Origin: CAG-873 sp910578365
Lineage (GTDB): Bacteria > Bacteroidota > Bacteroidia > Bacteroidales > Muribaculaceae
Assembly: GCA_951635545.1 (NCBI GenBank)
Contig: OX620685.1
Coordinates: 1,178,001 to 1,242,000 of the forward strand
Length of the DNA stretch: 64,000 nucleotides
Direction of reading: 5' to 3'
A program made the position numbers and the translations under genes. Each line of letters opens with the position of its first letter. Position 1 is the stretch's first letter. Of this stretch, positions 46,614-56,821 are shown one piece after another. The notes beneath the pieces were generated by a model, which searched no databases, was not told where the DNA came from, and was given only the letters and a program-made list of their open reading frames with translations.

Positions 46614-46672
46614 TATACAAATTCGCGATTTTTTTCGTTTAAACGTTCAGAACATAAAACTAAAGAATAATT

Positions 46673-47632
46673 ATGACTAATTTTCCCTGGGAAGAACGCC
46701 CCGAAGGCTGCACCGATGTGATGTGGCGCTACACACTCAACCCTATTATCGACCGCTACCAGACTGCAATATCCAATTCGATTTTCAACTCGGCTGTGGT
46801 ACCTTTCGGCGACGGTTTCGCCGGAGTGTTCCGCTGCGACGACAAGGCTGTACGCATGAATATCTTCGCCGGCTTCTCGCCCGACGGCATACACTGGGAA
46901 ATATCCGATACCCCCATCGAGTTCAAGCCTGGCAACACCGACATGATTGACTCGGACTATAAGTACGACCCGCGTGTGACCTGGATTGAAGACCGCTACT
47001 GGATTACCTGGTGCAACGGCTATAACGGCCCCACCATAGGCATAGGCTATACTTTCGACTTCAAGACATTCTACCAGTGCGAGAACGCCTTCCTGCCCTT
47101 CAACCGCAACGGTGTGCTGCTGCCGCAGAAGTTCGACGGCCGCTTTGCCATGCTCAGCCGCCCGAGCGACAACGGCCACACTCCGTTCGGCGACATTTTC
47201 ATTAGCTACTCACCCGACATGAAGTACTGGGGCGAACACCGCTGCGTGATGAAAGTAACACCCTTTGAGGAAAGCGCATGGCAGTGCCTGAAGATAGGTG
47301 CCGGCTCTGTACCCTTCCTCACCGGCGAAGGCTGGCTTATGTTCTACCACGGTGTAATCCGCACCTGCAACGGCTACCGCTACGCCATGGGCGCCGCCCT
47401 TCTCGACCGCGACAACCCCGGCAAGGTTCTTTACCGTACACGCGACTATATTCTCGGACCTGCAGCCCCGTACGAACTCGCAGGCGATGTGCCCAATGTG
47501 GTATTCCCCTGCGCCGCACTCAACGACGGCAAGCGTGTGGCCGTGTACTACGGCGCCGCCGACACCTGCGTGTGCATGGCCTTCGGCTACATCGACGAAA
47601 TTATAAACTTTATTAAGACCCATTCAGTCTGA
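46673..47632 (+). CDS. GH130 beta-1,4-mannosyl-N-acetylglucosamine phosphorylase
   Basis: The 319-residue cytoplasmic protein is a five-bladed propeller with YDPRVTWIEDRYWITWCNGY, containing the conserved proton-donor Asp of GH130, and PSDNGHTPFGDIFISYSPD, with phosphate-binding residues. It would convert Man-beta-1,4-GlcNAc with phosphate into mannose-1-phosphate and GlcNAc. This is the last step for the disaccharide left after endo- and alpha-mannosidase action on N-glycan. Gene context with MFS and GH92 supports this. Other GH130 activities cannot be fully excluded. Confidence 0.9.
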   Translation: MTNFPWEERPEGCTDVMWRYTLNPIIDRYQTAISNSIFNSAVVPFGDGFAGVFRCDDKAVRMNIFAGFSPDGIHWEISDTPIEFKPGNTDMIDSDYKYDPRVTWIEDRYWITWCNGYNGPTIGIGYTFDFKTFYQCENAFLPFNRNGVLLPQKFDGRFAMLSRPSDNGHTPFGDIFISYSPDMKYWGEHRCVMKVTPFEESAWQCLKIGAGSVPFLTGEGWLMFYHGVIRTCNGYRYAMGAALLDRDNPGKVLYRTRDYILGPAAPYELAGDVPNVVFPCAALNDGKRVAVYYGAADTCVCMAFGYIDEIINFIKTHSV

Positions 47633-47635
47633 CTC

Positions 47636-49903
47636 ATGATTAAACTCAGTTTCGCCGCCGTATGTCTGGCCGGCGCCCTCTCTGTGTCTGCCGCAACAGC
47701 GGCAGACACAGCCTTGTTACGCTATGTTGACCCCTTTGTAGGCACCACCAACTTCGGCACCACCAATCCGGGAGCCATAGTGCCCAACGGACTCATGTCG
47801 GCCACTCCGTTCAACGTCACCGGCTCGAAGCTGAACAAATGGGACAAGGACGCACGCTGGTGGTCGACCCCCTACGACTACACCAACAGCTACCTCACCG
47901 GCTTTTCGCACGTGAACCTCAGCGGCGTAGGCTGCCCCGAACTGGGCTCTGTAGTCACTATGGCCACCACCGGAAAGCTCGATGTCGACTATCGCAGCTA
48001 CGGCACTACTTACTCAGGCGAAAACGCCTCGCCCGGCTACTACTCGGCACGCTTCGACAAATATGATATTCTGGCCGAAGCCACCGCCACATGCCGCAGC
48101 TCTGTAGAGCGTTTCACCTTCCCCGGCGGGCAGGGCAATATTCTGGTAAATCTCGGTATTGGCCTTACCAACGAAACCGGAGCCTCGATACACCGCATAT
48201 CCGACACCGAAATCTGCGGCACACGCCTCATGGGCACATTCTGCTATAACCCGCAGGCCGTATTCCCATTGTACTTTGCAGTGCGTGTAAGCCGCAAGCC
48301 CTCGGCTGAAGGTTTCTGGAAAATGCAGCCGCCGATGTCAGGCGTGGAAGCGCAGTGGACTCCGGACAACGGCAAATACAAGATATACACACGATATGGC
48401 CGCGACATTGCCGGCGACGATATAGGCTACTGGTTCAGCTACGACAACCTGCAGCCCGGCGAGCAGATTGAGGTTTCTGTAGGTGTTTCGTTCGTGTCGG
48501 AGGAAAACGCACTGGAGAACCTCAATGCCGAGCAAAAGAACAAAAATTTCGATTCGGTACTGGCCGCAGCACGTAGCGAATGGGCTTCACAGCTGGGACG
48601 TATCGAAGTGGAAGGCGGTACCGAAGAGCAGAAACGGGTGTTCTACACCGCTCTGTACCACACCCTGATTCACCCCAATATACTCCAGGACGTCGACGGC
48701 ATGTACCCGATGATGGAAAGCAACCTCAACGGCACCACAGAACGCGACCGCTATACCGTGTTCTCGCTCTGGGACACATATCGCAATGTACACCAGCTGA
48801 TGACTCTGGTATACCCCGAGAAACAGTCCGACATGCTCAATTCCATGGTTGAGATGTACCGCGAATGGGGCTGGCTGCCCAAATGGGAACTCTATGGCCG
48901 CGAAACCTTTACAATGGAAGGCGACCCGGCCATACCGGTAATTGTCGACAGCTGGCAGAAAGGGCTGCGCGACTTCGACATAGACCTGGCCTACGAGGCC
49001 ATGACCAAGTCGGCCACCACTCCCGGCGACAGCAACCGCATGCGCCCCGACATCGACCCCTATATATCCAAGGGCTACGTGCCCCTGGGCTTTCATCAGG
49101 CCGACCTCTCGGGCGACAATTCGGTGAGCCATGCCCTGGAATACTATGTGGCTGACAATGCTCTGGCCAACCTGGCCCAAGAGCGCGGCGACAAGGAGTT
49201 TGCCCGCGAGCTGCGCAAACGCGCACAGGGCTACCGCAACTATTACTCAAAGCAAAGCGGCACACTGCGCCCGCTGAACGCCGACGGCACCTTCCTGGAG
49301 CCTTTCAATCCGCGCCAGGGCGAGAATTTCGAGCCTGTGCCCGGCTTCCACGAGGGCAGCGCATGGAACTACACCTTCTTTGTGCCGCACGACATCAAGG
49401 GCCTGGCTAAGCTTATGGGCGGCAACCGCAAGTTCGTCGACAAACTGCAGATGGTATTCGATACCGGCTTGTACGACCCCGCCAACGAGCCCGACATTGC
49501 CTACCCCTATCTGTTCAACCACTTCAAGGGCGAAGAATGGCGTACCGACCGTGAGGTATCGCTGTTGCTCGACAAGCACTTCTCCACCCGCCCTGACGGC
49601 ATTCCGGGCAACGACGACACCGGCACCATGTCGGCTTGGGCGGTATTCTCCATGATGGGCTTTTACCCCGACATACCCGGTGTGCCCGAATACTCGCTTA
49701 CCCTGCCTGTGTTCGACAAAGTGACTATACACCTCGACCCCGTGTACCACGGCACCGACAGCCTTGTAATAGAAAAGGACAGCCGGCTTCAGCCCGGCGA
49801 CAGCAAACAGAAGGTTGCCATTTCGCTCGGAGGGAAGCCGGCCGGACGCCGTATCTCTCATGCCGACCTCATAAAGGCCGGTTCACTCAAATTTAAAAAC
49901 TGA
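47636..49903 (+). CDS. GH92 alpha-mannosidase, secreted
   Basis: The 755-residue protein has a signal peptide (MIKLSFAAVCLAGALSVSA), YVDPFVGTTNFGTTNPGAIVPNG, a characteristic HVNLSGVGCPELGSV, the general-acid segment HEGSAWNYTFFVPHD (E573) and GNDDTGTMSAWAVFSMMGFYPD. It starts 3 bases after the GH130 gene. It ends 11 bases into the 3' end of the nuclease gene on the other strand, so the operon ends convergently. Confidence 0.92.
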   Translation: MIKLSFAAVCLAGALSVSAATAADTALLRYVDPFVGTTNFGTTNPGAIVPNGLMSATPFNVTGSKLNKWDKDARWWSTPYDYTNSYLTGFSHVNLSGVGCPELGSVVTMATTGKLDVDYRSYGTTYSGENASPGYYSARFDKYDILAEATATCRSSVERFTFPGGQGNILVNLGIGLTNETGASIHRISDTEICGTRLMGTFCYNPQAVFPLYFAVRVSRKPSAEGFWKMQPPMSGVEAQWTPDNGKYKIYTRYGRDIAGDDIGYWFSYDNLQPGEQIEVSVGVSFVSEENALENLNAEQKNKNFDSVLAAARSEWASQLGRIEVEGGTEEQKRVFYTALYHTLIHPNILQDVDGMYPMMESNLNGTTERDRYTVFSLWDTYRNVHQLMTLVYPEKQSDMLNSMVEMYREWGWLPKWELYGRETFTMEGDPAIPVIVDSWQKGLRDFDIDLAYEAMTKSATTPGDSNRMRPDIDPYISKGYVPLGFHQADLSGDNSVSHALEYYVADNALANLAQERGDKEFARELRKRAQGYRNYYSKQSGTLRPLNADGTFLEPFNPRQGENFEPVPGFHEGSAWNYTFFVPHDIKGLAKLMGGNRKFVDKLQMVFDTGLYDPANEPDIAYPYLFNHFKGEEWRTDREVSLLLDKHFSTRPDGIPGNDDTGTMSAWAVFSMMGFYPDIPGVPEYSLTLPVFDKVTIHLDPVYHGTDSLVIEKDSRLQPGDSKQKVAISLGGKPAGRRISHADLIKAGSLKFKN

Positions 49904-50604
49904 CTTTCACCATCACAGGGAAGTGGTCGGAGGGCACCCGGCTGCGGTAGCCGGTGGCGCTGCCGCTGTCGGGTGTACGGTAGCTGTCGGTGAGTACGCC
50001 GTACTTGGCTATGCTTATGCCGTCCGACACAAATATATGGTCGATGCGGCTGTCCGACCAGCCATCGGCATGGTAGTCGTTGAAGGTGCCGTTGTTCTGG
50101 TACACCAGCGGCGATATGCTGCGCGAGTCAGTAAGGAATTCGCTCCGGGCCAGAACTTCGTACATGTGGTGGTTCTGGTCTACGTTGAAGTCACCGGTAA
50201 GGAATGTGGGCAGGTTGGAGTCGAACTCTTTCATCTTGCGCTGTACCAGCAGGATGCTTTCTACTCTGGCCTGCTCGCCTACATGGTCGAGGTGCAGGTT
50301 GAAGAACTGGAATACCTTGCCTGACTGCTTGTGGCGGAACTTGCCCCAGGTGCATATACGCACGCAGGCGGCATCCCAGCCCAGGCCGGGTTTGTCGGGA
50401 GTCTCGGAGAGCCAGAAGTTGCCGTGGTCGAGCAGGTCGAACATGGCGGTATCATAGAATATGGCCGAGTGTTCGCCCTTTTCCTTGCCATCATCGCGGG
50501 CCACGCCGATGTATTCGTATCCGGGCAGAAGGGCCTTGAGGTCCTCGAGCTGCTTTTTATAGCCTTCCTGGGTTCCGAAGATGTTGAATTCGTGGAAGCG
50601 TATA

Positions 50605-51758
50605 ACGCGAGTTCGGGATAAGGAACACCATAAAAAAGTTGAATCGGCAGCTTAAAAAAGTTGCCGATTCTCTTGGTAATATTACTGATATTTAGTAATT
50701 TAGAGGTACTAAACAATAAATACTGTATCATGATTACCGAAAGTAAAGTTACTGAAATTTTTTGTATTGCAGATGATTTCTGCAAAGAATTTGAGGGTGA
50801 GATGGCAAAAAATGCACTTCCGTCCACAACTGACACTCCAAAACGGAAAAGAAAGCGCATGATGTCGGATGCCGAGGTCATCACGATTCTGATCTGTTTC
50901 CACTTCAATTCGTACCGAAACTTCAAGCACTATTATCTGGGATGTGTGCGCATTCACTGGAAGCATCTGTTTCCGCAGACATTCTCCTACAACCGCTTCG
51001 TGGAGGTCATGCCCCGATGTTTTGTGGCTATGACCATGTTCCTGCGACTTGCATGTTTCGGAGAGTGCACGGGAATAAGTTTTGTGGACAGCACCTGCAT
51101 TCCGGTCATTCACAACAAGCGCCAGTTCAACATGAAAGTCTTCAAGGATATCGCGGCCAAGGGTAAGAGTACGATGGGATGGTATGTAGGCTTCAAGCTA
51201 CATCTGCTATGTAACGAAAAAGGGGAACTGATCAACTTCGTATTGACACGTGCCAATGTGGATGACCGCAACGAGGATGTGATTGACACGCTGACAGACA
51301 AGGTGTTCGGCAAACTTTATGCCGACAAGGGATATATATCGCAGTCTCTTTTCGGACATCTTTGGGATGACGGAATACATATTGTGACAGGTCTTCGCTC
51401 GAACATGAAACAGCGTCTCATGCCGTTCTATGACAGGATGATGCTTCGTAAAAGGAGCATCATCGAATCCATAAACGACATGCTGAAGAATGTGGCGCAG
51501 CTCGTCCACTCCCGCCATCGTAGTGTACACAACTTCCTCATGAACCTGCTTGCGGCAATGGGGGCGTATTGTTTCTTCGCCACAAAGCCGGAAGTGAACT
51601 TCGACTTTGAGGTACCCGAGTCAAACGGGCAGCTTGTCCTCTGGGATTAACAACACCAAACTGTACAAATAAATCAGGCGACCTTGAAAGGCCGCCCAAT
51701 ACTCTATGTTGTCTTTTGCTTGGTTGAAAATCATAAAGTTCTTATCCCGAACTCGCGT
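50605..51758 (+). mobile_element. IS982-family element, copy D
   Basis: The 1154-bp element is flanked by the 5-bp direct repeat GTATA (50600-50604, 51759-51763). Its leader and right end match copies A/B, but from about 51110 to 51380 it matches copy C, so it is a mosaic. Confidence 0.93.
50730..51650 (+). CDS. IS982-family transposase, copy D
   Basis: 306 residues from ATG 50730, with the DRNEDVIDTLTDKVFGK version shared with copy C. Catalytic residues are intact. Confidence 0.9.
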   Translation: MITESKVTEIFCIADDFCKEFEGEMAKNALPSTTDTPKRKRKRMMSDAEVITILICFHFNSYRNFKHYYLGCVRIHWKHLFPQTFSYNRFVEVMPRCFVAMTMFLRLACFGECTGISFVDSTCIPVIHNKRQFNMKVFKDIAAKGKSTMGWYVGFKLHLLCNEKGELINFVLTRANVDDRNEDVIDTLTDKVFGKLYADKGYISQSLFGHLWDDGIHIVTGLRSNMKQRLMPFYDRMMLRKRSIIESINDMLKNVAQLVHSRHRSVHNFLMNLLAAMGAYCFFATKPEVNFDFEVPESNGQLVLWD

Positions 51759-52138
51759 GTATAAGCTGTGCCACATAGGGGTGACGCTGCTCCCAACCGT
51801 CGCCTTGGGCGGCATCGCCGTCGTTGAGCAGCCGAAGGTTATAGGTGGCGACATTGAATGTCGCCGGCTCTGCCGCAAAGGCAGCCAGGGCGCATACAAG
51901 CGCAAGTACAAATGAAGTGATTCTGGATTTCATAATGGTTCTGATTTATTATAATGCAAAGTTACTGAAAATCCGCCAAAGCACAATATTTTAATATTGT
52001 TTATCATCTCACACGGTAGAATATTAAAATACAGTTAAATAGCGGAGATGAATTAAACGTTGATGTGTTTAATCAGTCAATTAATACAAGAAGAGAAATT
52101 AACCACAACAACAGTTTCAAAACAGTAAAACAATAATC

Positions 52139-52645
52139 ATGAAGAAAAGAATCTTAGGTTTGGCACTTATCGCCATGTCGATGGCAGCTATCGGCGCCAA
52201 CGCCCAGACTAACACCAAAGACAACAGCAACTGCACCAAAACCGAGTGCGTCAGCAACCAGAAGTGTTGCAAAGGTGATGCCTATAAGCTCTGTAGCAAT
52301 GCCGCATTCGATAAAATGAATCTCAGCTCCGACCAGAAAGCAAAACTTCAGGCTCTTGAGCAAAAGAAAGTTGAGGCTCGAAAGGCTCAGAAGCAGCAAG
52401 GATACAACGAGGCCCGCGCTGCCCGCGAAGCTGAAAAGAAACAATACCTTCAGGACCTGAAGGCTATTATCGGACCCGACAACTACGTGATTTTCCTTGA
52501 AGACTATTATGTTCAGGACAATCTTGGCAAATGCGTCAAGGCCTCTTCCGACTCCCAAAAGTGTATGAAGGCCGACCGCCGCAAGAACCGTAAGGACGGC
52601 AACCGACGTGCCGGTTCGGCTGCCGGACAGAACGCCAATTCGTAA
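52139..52645 (+). CDS. Secreted Spy/CpxP-like protein with Cys-rich N-terminus
   Basis: The 168-residue protein has a signal peptide (MKKRILGLALIAMSMAAIGANA), six Cys in CTKTECVSNQKCC...C, and a helical domain with LSSDQKAKLQALEQKKVEA and KQYLQDLKAIIGPDNYVIFLED, resembling the LTxxQ motifs of Spy/CpxP periplasmic chaperones. The basic C-terminal tail is probably disordered. It is transcribed alone and followed by a strong terminator. A role in envelope stress is inferred from the family. Confidence 0.7.
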   Translation: MKKRILGLALIAMSMAAIGANAQTNTKDNSNCTKTECVSNQKCCKGDAYKLCSNAAFDKMNLSSDQKAKLQALEQKKVEARKAQKQQGYNEARAAREAEKKQYLQDLKAIIGPDNYVIFLEDYYVQDNLGKCVKASSDSQKCMKADRRKNRKDGNRRAGSAAGQNANS

Positions 52646-52673
52646 TCTTACACAAATTCAAAGGTAAAGAGAT

Positions 52674-52729
52674 TATATACAAAAAGTGTATGTGCGCACA
52701 ATATGTGGCACATACACTTTTTGTATATA
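52674..52729. terminator. Bidirectional intrinsic terminator
   Basis: A perfect 22-bp stem (52674-52695 with 52708-52729) around a 12-base loop, with T-rich stretches in both directions, lies between convergent genes. Confidence 0.88.
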
Positions 52730-52742
52730 AGAGGATGATTTA

Positions 52743-55229
52743 CTAATACACTCTTATTTTTCTTACCTGCGAACCACGGCGCTCTATGTATATGCCGCTC
52801 TCGGCAGGACGCTCTTTCAGACGCAGGCCCTGCAGATTGTAGTACTCGGCGGCAGCGGCGGCGGATTCGATATTTATGGCCGAACTGTTTTCGTCGGAGA
52901 GTATAAACTGAACCTTGGCTGTCCAGGGGCTGTCGCTGTAGTTCTCGCTATCGGCAGGAACCGCTTTCACCCGGCAGTCGAATGTGCCGTTCTCCAGCAG
53001 GCCGTCGACATGGCATGATGTGCCGGTTATGCCGCTGATAGTGCGTGATATTTCATCGGAAGCACGCATAGCTGGAGCTTTGCTGTCCATGTCGGAGGCA
53101 TCGCCGCTGTAGATGTCAGCCTGCTTGAGGTAGGCACGTTTCTTTTTCGCTATGGTTTCGATGCATACTTTAACCTGCGAGTCGGCATTGCCGTTGAGCA
53201 GTACAGTGTAGCCGGTTTCGCTTGAGCTCAAGGCAATTGTCTTGCTGTCGAGCAGGGCATCGCCATTGTAGGCATCGAGCAGACTGACTTTCACACTGCT
53301 TTCGTCGCCGGTATAGTATTTTGCAGTGAATTTTACAGTCACAAGGCCGTCGGCAGCAGTTTTCACGGCAGGCGAGGTTACCGCGCCCATCGCTTTGCTC
53401 GAACCCATGCGGATGCCATCAGGCGATATTTCGGTGAAGCCTGAGGTAGCCCAGCCGTGGGAATTGACGGTGAAGTCGGTCGACATCAGCAACTCTATGT
53501 CTTTGTGCTGCTTGATTTCCAGAGTGTATGTAACATCGGAATCATCGACAGCTGTCCAGCTCACATTCACTGCCGTTGACGATATAACTTCGCAATCGAG
53601 GCCTGTAGGAGCGGCCACTGCGGGGAGTGGAGTCTTCATAACCCAGAACGACACGGTGCCGTCGGCGTTGCGGGTTATTTCAGTCACCGGCTTGTGCATG
53701 AATCCGCCGCTGTTTACCTTGGCTGCGGGCAGCGAGGTGTCGGTGAGCTCGGTGGCGCCGGGGCCGGGCCAAAGGTCGCCTTTCTCATCTTCCTGATTCA
53801 CGGTATAATATGTCTGGCCCCAGTAGGATTCTTTGTCTACCCGCAGATTGTTGTCGGCCGGCACGGGGGTTACACGCTGCATGTCCTCGTCGTTCACATA
53901 GTTGCCCTTCCATGCCATGGCGCTGTATGTAATATGGGTTATCAGCATGCCCTCGGCAGGCATATAGGCATCCCAGCCGCGGCGGGCACGGTTTTCGAGC
54001 ACATAGAATTCGTCGGGGTCGGCGGCGTTGGTAATGCGCACGGCCTTGTCGGTGTCTGCCGACAACTGATTCATGGCCGGGAGTGTATAGAACGAATTCT
54101 CACCTGCTTCCTCGAGTTCAATCCAGCCCATGAAAGCCTTTTCGTATGCCGAGTATCCTATGGGGGTGTAACCGTCGTTGTTGTACGATCCGCCGTCCAT
54201 CAGCGACCAGTCGCCCATGCCGAAATGGGGGCCGTACTGGGTGTCGTAGAAGTCGGGCAAATCGAGGCAGTGCGAAAATTCGTGGCAGAAGGTACCGATG
54301 CCGTCGATACGGCTGAGATCGGAACCGTTTAGCTCATTGAACACTGCGAATTTGTTCACAATGGTACCGTCGAGATTCAGTTCTTTTCCGTAGTCCGAAG
54401 AGCTCAGCGACCACTGGCACGGCCACACGGCGTATTCGCAGTCATCGGCGTATGATGATGCCTCGCCGTCGCCGGCATAAAGTACTATCACCACATCGCA
54501 TTCGCCATCGCCGTTATTGTCGTATTGGCTGAAATCAATGTTGTTGTCCAGGCCCAGACAGCCCTCCGCAACCATTAGCCCCACGCCCTTGTCATCGCCA
54601 TTTTCATCGTTGCCGCCGTAAACTCTGCGGTTGCCGCTGAGGTCATAGGGGCCGTAAACATCGAACTGCGGGGTAAACATGCCGTTCGACTGGTCGGAAA
54701 AGTATTGGTAGGCGCTTACATCGACCTGACTGAAAAATTCAGTGAAAGTATTGTTGGGGTCGTTGTCCTTGAACTTATAATCCCTGTACTGCACCAGTAT
54801 TACCGGAATACGCGGCGAACCGATACAGGGCACCTGACGTTCGTCGGCTGCCGGAGCCACACGGCGCCCGGGGGCCTTGCGGGCCGAAGCCGCACGGCGT
54901 GCTTTCAGAACCTCTGCGACTCCGAAGTCGGCAGCGTTGGCTCTCAGATACGACACTTCGGCAGCACTGCGCGCTGTGGCATCATGCGCCACCACAGGCG
55001 ACACGCCTTGAACGCCGAGATAGTGAAAATTGCCATCAGACTGGCGGCTCACGGCCAGCCCGTCGGAGGTTAAGTAACTATGTGAGAATTCATCGCCCAC
55101 AAGACGAAGCGAGATTGTAGTACCGTCGGCCTGCCGGAAAGTGCGCACTCCGCGCTTGGCAGGGATAGCGGCCGCAACGAGGCACAACGTCAACGCCACA
55201 CCACATACTATTAGCCTGTTGATTTTCAT
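52743..55229 (-). CDS. Secreted M6-family metalloprotease
   Basis: The 828-residue protein has a signal peptide, a propeptide-like region (residues about 25-130), and an M6 catalytic domain with HEFSHCLDLPDFYD (H316, E317, H320 and downstream D326), preceded by YDNNGDGECDVVIVLYAG. The C-terminal half has a fibronectin-III-like domain (PTGLDCEVISSTAVNVSWTA) and a jelly-roll-like module. The last 35 residues read YYNLQGLRLKERP...GIYIERRG...RKIRVY, a tail shared with two other secreted proteins here and resembling type IX sorting signals. It should act outside the cell; the substrate is unknown. Confidence 0.9.
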   Translation of the reverse strand: MKINRLIVCGVALTLCLVAAAIPAKRGVRTFRQADGTTISLRLVGDEFSHSYLTSDGLAVSRQSDGNFHYLGVQGVSPVVAHDATARSAAEVSYLRANAADFGVAEVLKARRAASARKAPGRRVAPAADERQVPCIGSPRIPVILVQYRDYKFKDNDPNNTFTEFFSQVDVSAYQYFSDQSNGMFTPQFDVYGPYDLSGNRRVYGGNDENGDDKGVGLMVAEGCLGLDNNIDFSQYDNNGDGECDVVIVLYAGDGEASSYADDCEYAVWPCQWSLSSSDYGKELNLDGTIVNKFAVFNELNGSDLSRIDGIGTFCHEFSHCLDLPDFYDTQYGPHFGMGDWSLMDGGSYNNDGYTPIGYSAYEKAFMGWIELEEAGENSFYTLPAMNQLSADTDKAVRITNAADPDEFYVLENRARRGWDAYMPAEGMLITHITYSAMAWKGNYVNDEDMQRVTPVPADNNLRVDKESYWGQTYYTVNQEDEKGDLWPGPGATELTDTSLPAAKVNSGGFMHKPVTEITRNADGTVSFWVMKTPLPAVAAPTGLDCEVISSTAVNVSWTAVDDSDVTYTLEIKQHKDIELLMSTDFTVNSHGWATSGFTEISPDGIRMGSSKAMGAVTSPAVKTAADGLVTVKFTAKYYTGDESSVKVSLLDAYNGDALLDSKTIALSSSETGYTVLLNGNADSQVKVCIETIAKKKRAYLKQADIYSGDASDMDSKAPAMRASDEISRTISGITGTSCHVDGLLENGTFDCRVKAVPADSENYSDSPWTAKVQFILSDENSSAINIESAAAAAEYYNLQGLRLKERPAESGIYIERRGSQVRKIRVY

Positions 55230-55303
55230 GTAATAAAAATTTGTAGTTTGTTAACCAAACACAAAGATATGAATTATATCCCGAAACTACAAACACTGCG
55301 GTT

Positions 55304-56632
55304 CTAATATGCTATGAAAATAACAGCTATGGCTCCGGGGGCTATGTAGCGCAGGCTGAAAGTGAGCGCCCGCAACAGCGCCCGCGGTATTGGCGACAGC
55401 TCGGCCTGAAGCACATTGCGGCTGAGTACCCAGCCGGAGAATATGGATATGAGCATGCCGCCTAAAGGCATTATTATGTTGCTGGCCACACAGTCGAAGA
55501 GGTTGAATACCGTCATGCCGCAAATCTGCAAGTCGGACAGCGGACCGAACGACAGTGCGCAAAGGGTGCCCAGCACTACGGCCACTGAAGTATTCACCGC
55601 CACTGCCTTGCGGCGGCTCATGCCCCACTGCTCGCAGAAATAGGCCACACTGATTTCGCTCATGGATATGGTGGAGGTGAGCGACGCCAGCAACAGCAGC
55701 AGAAAGAACAGTGTCGACCACACTGCGCCTGCGGGCATCATGCGGAAAATGTCGGGCAGGACCTCGAACACCAGCTTGGGACCCGCCGCGGGCTCGGCCC
55801 CGAAGGTAAACACGGCAGGGAAAATAATCACGCCTGCAATCAGTGCCACCATGGTGTCGAGTCCGGCGGTGGTGGCGGCACTTTTAAGCAGCGGCGTGCG
55901 GTGGCTGAAGTAGCTGGCGTAAATCATCATGGTACCCAGGCCCAGCGACAGCGAGAAGAAGGCCTGCCCCAAGGCACTGAGAATGACTCCGGAGTCGACC
56001 GTGCTGAAATCGGGACGGAACAGAAAGGCCAGACCGTCGGCTGCCCCGGGCAGCAGCAGTGAGTTCAGAGCCAGCGTAAGCAGTAGCACAAACAGCAGCG
56101 GCATAAGCAGGTTCGACACCCGCTCGATGCCCTTGCGCACTCCGCCAAGCACTATCAGGCAGTTAAGCCCCAGTATAACCAGAGTCCACATCACACAGCG
56201 CCAGCCGCCGGTAAAACTGTCGAACGCGGCCCGGCGCTCGCCGGAGGCCACATCGGCCAGACTGCCACACACCGACTGTACGAAATACTCGGCCGTCCAG
56301 CCTGCAACTACCGAATAAAATGCCAGAATAAGTGTCGAGCCGGTAATGCCCAGCACACCTACCGCCGACCACCAGCGCCCCCCGCGGGGAGCCAGCGTAC
56401 GAAATGCTCCAAAGATATTGCGGCGTGAGGCACGCCCCATCACAAACTCGGCGCATACCACCGGTATGCCTATCACGACTATGCAGGCTATATATATCAG
56501 CAGGAACGCCCCGCCTCCGTTGGCGCCGGCCTCGTAGGGGAAACGCCAGATGTTGCCCAGCCCTACGGCCGAGCCTACGGTTGTGGCAATCACGCCCAGG
56601 CGTGTGGCAAAGTGTGGTCGATTTTCTATCAT
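55304..56632 (-). CDS. Sodium:neurotransmitter symporter-family transporter
   Basis: The start chosen is ATG 56632 (MIENRPHFATRLGVI); an upstream extension of 19 codons is not typical. The 442-residue protein has about 11-12 membrane segments and the signature VGSAVGLGNIWRFPYEAGANGGGAFL of the SNF/LeuT family, with the Na-binding unwound helix 1. The bacterial members usually move amino acids with sodium. It lies alone and divergent from the secreted protein gene at 56923. Confidence 0.93.
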   Translation of the reverse strand: MIENRPHFATRLGVIATTVGSAVGLGNIWRFPYEAGANGGGAFLLIYIACIVVIGIPVVCAEFVMGRASRRNIFGAFRTLAPRGGRWWSAVGVLGITGSTLILAFYSVVAGWTAEYFVQSVCGSLADVASGERRAAFDSFTGGWRCVMWTLVILGLNCLIVLGGVRKGIERVSNLLMPLLFVLLLTLALNSLLLPGAADGLAFLFRPDFSTVDSGVILSALGQAFFSLSLGLGTMMIYASYFSHRTPLLKSAATTAGLDTMVALIAGVIIFPAVFTFGAEPAAGPKLVFEVLPDIFRMMPAGAVWSTLFFLLLLLASLTSTISMSEISVAYFCEQWGMSRRKAVAVNTSVAVVLGTLCALSFGPLSDLQICGMTVFNLFDCVASNIIMPLGGMLISIFSGWVLSRNVLQAELSPIPRALLRALTFSLRYIAPGAIAVIFIAY

Positions 56633-56821
56633 GTGCAATTCTTTTATTGCAAATTTACACACTTTCTGCCAATCCACATAAATATTCACCGTTTTTACAC
56701 CACGTTAGTAATATTTTAATTAAAAACATAAACGCATATCCCAACAATAGCATTTTGCCAATACAAAACGTCCGACGCATTACCAAAATAAAGTATTGCA
56801 CATTTTTTTTGTTAATAATCC

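Larger units (their letters stand above)
49893..51933 (-). pseudogene. Secreted endonuclease/exonuclease/phosphatase-family enzyme, broken by IS982 copy D
   Basis: The N-part (51933-51759) has a signal peptide and FNVATYNLRLLNDGD; the C-part (50604-49893) contains EFNIFGTQEGYKKQL, FFNLHLDHVGEQAR, FLTGDFNVDQNHHMYEV, SRIDHIFVSDG and PSDHFPVMVKVSF, the standard EEP metal- and phosphate-binding motifs. Joined across the IS (minus one GTATA) they give a 293-residue protein with no frameshift. The family includes nucleases, sphingomyelinase-like enzymes and sugar-phosphatases; a specific substrate cannot be named. It is convergent with the PUL operon. Confidence 0.88.
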
